Notes under the pieces: generated by a model
What the model saw: the letters and a program-made list of their open reading frames with translations, nothing else
The model's database searches: none
Told to the model about the DNA's origin: nothing
In this document: in pieces, positions 60,641 through 64,000 of the stretch
How the letters are laid out: each line of letters starts with the position of its first letter
Position numbering within the stretch: position 1 is the stretch's first letter
Program-made: the position numbers and the translations under genes
Assembly: GCA_003344405.1 (NCBI GenBank)
Contig: NOWV01000041.1
Coordinates: 372,001-436,000 of the forward strand
DNA length: 64,000 nucleotides
Reading direction: 5' to 3'
Origin: Trichoplax sp. H2
Lineage: Eukaryota; Placozoa; Uniplacotomia; Trichoplacea

Positions 60641-63600
60641 ATTTTTTAAAATATTTATCGCAATATTTCACTAAAGCTCGTTGTGAAATAGTTTCCGTCC
60701 TTTTATAAAAGGCAGCAGCTTGATAATCTTTTCGGAAAGAGAAAAGAATCAACCTTTATCTTAATAATATCTTTATTGTCTTAAGGATAGTTGAAACTTA
60801 AATTGGACATACAGTAATCTGTATTATTCTGCTTTGACAAATTTTTCAGTTTTATAGTTGAAAAATCTAAATTAATACCCGCCATAAGCATATCTCTGTA
60901 TTTAACAATATAACCAACGATGCTGTTTTTACGCTGTTGAATAAAAACAACTGAAGCATTATGCAATCCAGTCAATTGAGCTTAAGCATAAACTATTAAC
61001 AATTAGAATACCTAAATTTTAGTTATTGTAAGCAGCTAGCGTGATACATATTTTCGGTATCCATAGCAAGGAAGAACATTAACGTCAATTTATTATAAAC
61101 ATAATTAAACTGAAGAGCTTATTTTTATTTGGGACAAAATGCTGATTTATTCGGATCATGAATTCTTAAATAATAACCCTGTTATCAATTATCATCACGT
61201 ATTATCATGTCACTATAAAGGATTTTCCACCTGATCAATCCTTATTTAATCGATTATCAAAGAAAGATTGAAATTTTATGCGCCAGTACATACTGTTTAG
61301 GAGTCGACATAGGGCAATAGTGGCCATTAAAATCAACTTATTATAATGGTACTAGGATTAAAAAAAGATGGTTATTGTTCTATATTCCTGGTTATCAGGC
61401 TCATTAATAAGAATTGTAATGAAATGAAAAGTGTATAGATCACACTACAAAACTTTAATAAACTTTAATTCTACTTTCGTTGCACTCCGGTCGATTTAAC
61501 GAAACTTTGACACCAAATAAAATTTGGGGAAATAATCGATCAACAATTTATTACAAAAAAATGGAGAGAAGTATAAATCGAACAACCTTGCAAATACTTA
61601 ACTTTAAGTATTAATGAAATAAAACTACTTTGCACCATTTAAGAAAACAAAAATCATTCAAAGTTCAGACACAATTTACCCTATGATTTCCTTACAAAAC
61701 ACTATAAAACCAACATGTTAGCTATAAAATACATCAAACTTCACTTCTAACATAATTTCTATCATTAATACATTATAAAAGTCTAAAAATTGACCTTTAA
61801 ACATCAAGATTTAGTCATAATAATAACAGTCTAACTACTTAACAATCAACACAACCTCTGCCAATTTCCATCTTATTTTCTATTTTCCTAACTAAACTTT
61901 CCTAATGTGACTTTACTGTGACGTTATAAATCCCTTTTCTCTATGGATAGGATTTTGTTACCAAGTCAAATCCATTTACAATTTGAATAGACTATCAAAC
62001 GCCCTTTCTTTAGATTAGGCAATTGCTCCAGGGCTTCTTCTATAGTAATCTATATAATACCTTGTAAAATAATGAAGAAGAAATGATGGCGACATTATGA
62101 TTTGGCAGGGTAAAACTTAAAGACACCATCACTTTATAAGTATTTTCTATAGTAAAGTAATACTAGTTACTTACTAAAAGCTATAAAGGACTCTACTTTT
62201 AGTCCTTTACTACAGAATCTATCTAAAAGAATCTTAACATTAATACTATTAATCAATTGAATTTATAGTCGTACCAAATACAATTTTTCTAGATAATTAG
62301 GGACAAAGAAATATTTTATTAAAACAGTACATCCTAGACTGAATTTTATGAACTTGCAATTTTAACTTTAGCCCTGCGTATATCGTTGAAAGTTCATTTT
62401 GATAAGCTACTAATTATTGCAAATTTAATTCTGCAATAGCTATCCTAGCAACTTAAGAATTCATTAGATAGTGCCTGATGCTGTTTGATTATTCATAATC
62501 TGAATCCTTGAAGCAAGAGTCAGACAATAAGCAATTTCAGTTATTGGGTATTTTTAAAGCTATAGAATTATAAGAAATTATAGATCCAGATAATTCATAA
62601 AAGCTATAATTTCGAATATAGCATAAACTGCATATTCAATGACATAAAACTGAGTAAAAATTATTTCTTATGAATTATTATTGCGTTAAAAATACATTTC
62701 GTCTTCCCTAGGATTGACACATTAGCTTACAGACACTTACAGATATTAACCTTTTATAGAAATTAAGGCTAAACTATCAAAAACTTTGTAAGCTATTTAT
62801 TACTACTAGAAGCTGGTAAAATGCCCTACAATAGATATAAATTATAGATATGCTGCCCCGTATATGGTATTAAATATAAATTTGAATAAATCAGTTTCTG
62901 ATCATATGTCAAATAACTTTGGTCTTTGTCTTATCAAGACTTACCAGCTTAATTAACTAATTCTGCAAGTACAATTACTGTTTGCTAGACATACAATTTA
63001 TACTTGCGACACACTGTAATAATATCTGCCATAAAAGGTTTTTAGGTATTATTAATATTTATTTTTCTAGGTATTTTGAAATTATCCAGTATTTCGTGTC
63101 GTTATGGAGATTACATAATATTTTATTTTACCAAATATATCACATTCCATATAAAGTTAATTGCAATTAAAGATTAAGTGAATCATATTACTAGACAAAA
63201 AAAACAAAATAATTGATAAACTGCATCAACAGCATTCATTTGAAGACTAGCTGGTGATTTTAAAGTCTTTATTTACTGATTGATTATAAAAAACTCATAT
63301 TTCATTATTTATCAGAGGATATTGGTAAGATGACATAATCATTCTCCTATCATAACAATTACAATTCAACTAATTGTATTCACCGCTTAAATAGCCAATT
63401 AAACGTAGTTTTAATATATTAAGAATTTTTTAATGGATTTCAAAATTAGAGCAAGCTTCGTTTCGTTTATCATTAGGTTAGAATATCTCCATGGCTACCT
63501 ATTGGCTTTATCAAAGTAATAATTATCTAAATCATTGCAGGTTATGATTTATTCAATATCTATTAATCTAGGCATTAAAATTAAAGCTAAGTCTCAGTAA

Positions 63601-64000
63601 GTCTTGCTAAAATGATATAGATATCAGTATTCTATTACAGACAGTACTATATTCTCACAAACATTATCTTGTCTTTCATTTCTCACATAATGGTAACGAC
63701 TTTATCATCCTTTTAGAGAGGTGTTGTTAGCGACCAGCTCATTATATAGAATTCGAGAATCACAATAGCCTAAGCTGGAACTAGTGATATAGCTTTATTT
63801 AGTTTCTGCAATTGGATAGTTTTTAATTTTTTAGTTATCATCATTATCAAAAAATTAATGCAGTAGTTACTATGCTATTGGACATGTTTAGTGAAATTAT
63901 CATACTTTTAGACCTTTACACATTCACATTCTGATTGAACGAAGAGAATATAAGCTATTACATTGCCATAAATATTAATCTCCAGCATAATAAAAAATGC
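60641..64000. other. Gene-poor region at the right edge
   Basis: A 64-codon minus-strand frame (60975-60781) and a 62-codon plus frame (62982-63170) have no supporting motif. The + strand is strikingly poor in G over about 61620-61925. A hairpin AAAGGACT/AGTCCTTT with an 8-base loop lies near 62186-62209. Confidence 0.45.

Noticed and set aside
1-64000. Bacterial-type systems such as CRISPR, operons, phage or toxin-antitoxin pairs
   Set aside because: Intron-bearing animal genes throughout; no regularly spaced repeats with unique spacers and no Shine-Dalgarno gene strings.

Overview
The window reads as nuclear DNA from an early-branching animal. It is very AT-rich and gene-poor, with short GT–AG introns (tens of bases to about 1.8 kb, most below 600 bp). 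Its genes are animal-type: an adhesion GPCR with a GPS motif, two intronless rhodopsin-class GPCRs, an M1 aminopeptidase, a C-type lectin domain and a tetraspan membrane protein. A placozoan (Trichoplax/Hoilungia-like) genome fits best. A sponge or cnidarian is not excluded. There is no bacterial operon layout, CRISPR array or recognisable tRNA/rRNA.

Layout. 1–3.4 kb (+): the last eight exons of an M1 zinc aminopeptidase whose catalytic exons lie off the left edge. 5.2–7.4 kb (-): a multi-exon tetraspan gene with at least seven membrane segments, possibly two fused or adjacent four-helix units. 7.9–17.6 kb: two near-equal 445-bp elements in opposite orientation enclose an orphan acyltransferase-like exon, a small two-helix ORF, a GTACAGTA-rich palindromic tract and a ~130-bp minisatellite. 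18.9–26.0 kb (+): a C-type lectin exon followed by an adhesion GPCR (GAIN, GPS, seven helices, tail) resolved into 15 phase-consistent exons. 26–33 kb: repeats and a scaffold gap. 33.4–34.5 kb (-): an intronless peptide-receptor-like GPCR. 35–47 kb: tandem and transposon-derived repeats, including one element nested in another. 47.9–48.7 kb (+): a three-exon gene of unknown function. 54.5–55.5 kb (-): a second intronless GPCR. 55.5–64 kb: no recognisable gene, some degenerate repeats.

The genes suggest no single pathway; three of the best ones are cell-surface receptors. Both 20-N gaps are flanked by near-identical duplicated sequence, so the assembly has kept both alleles there. Exon joins were made by hand from splice signals, reading phase and family resemblance; no alignment was run.
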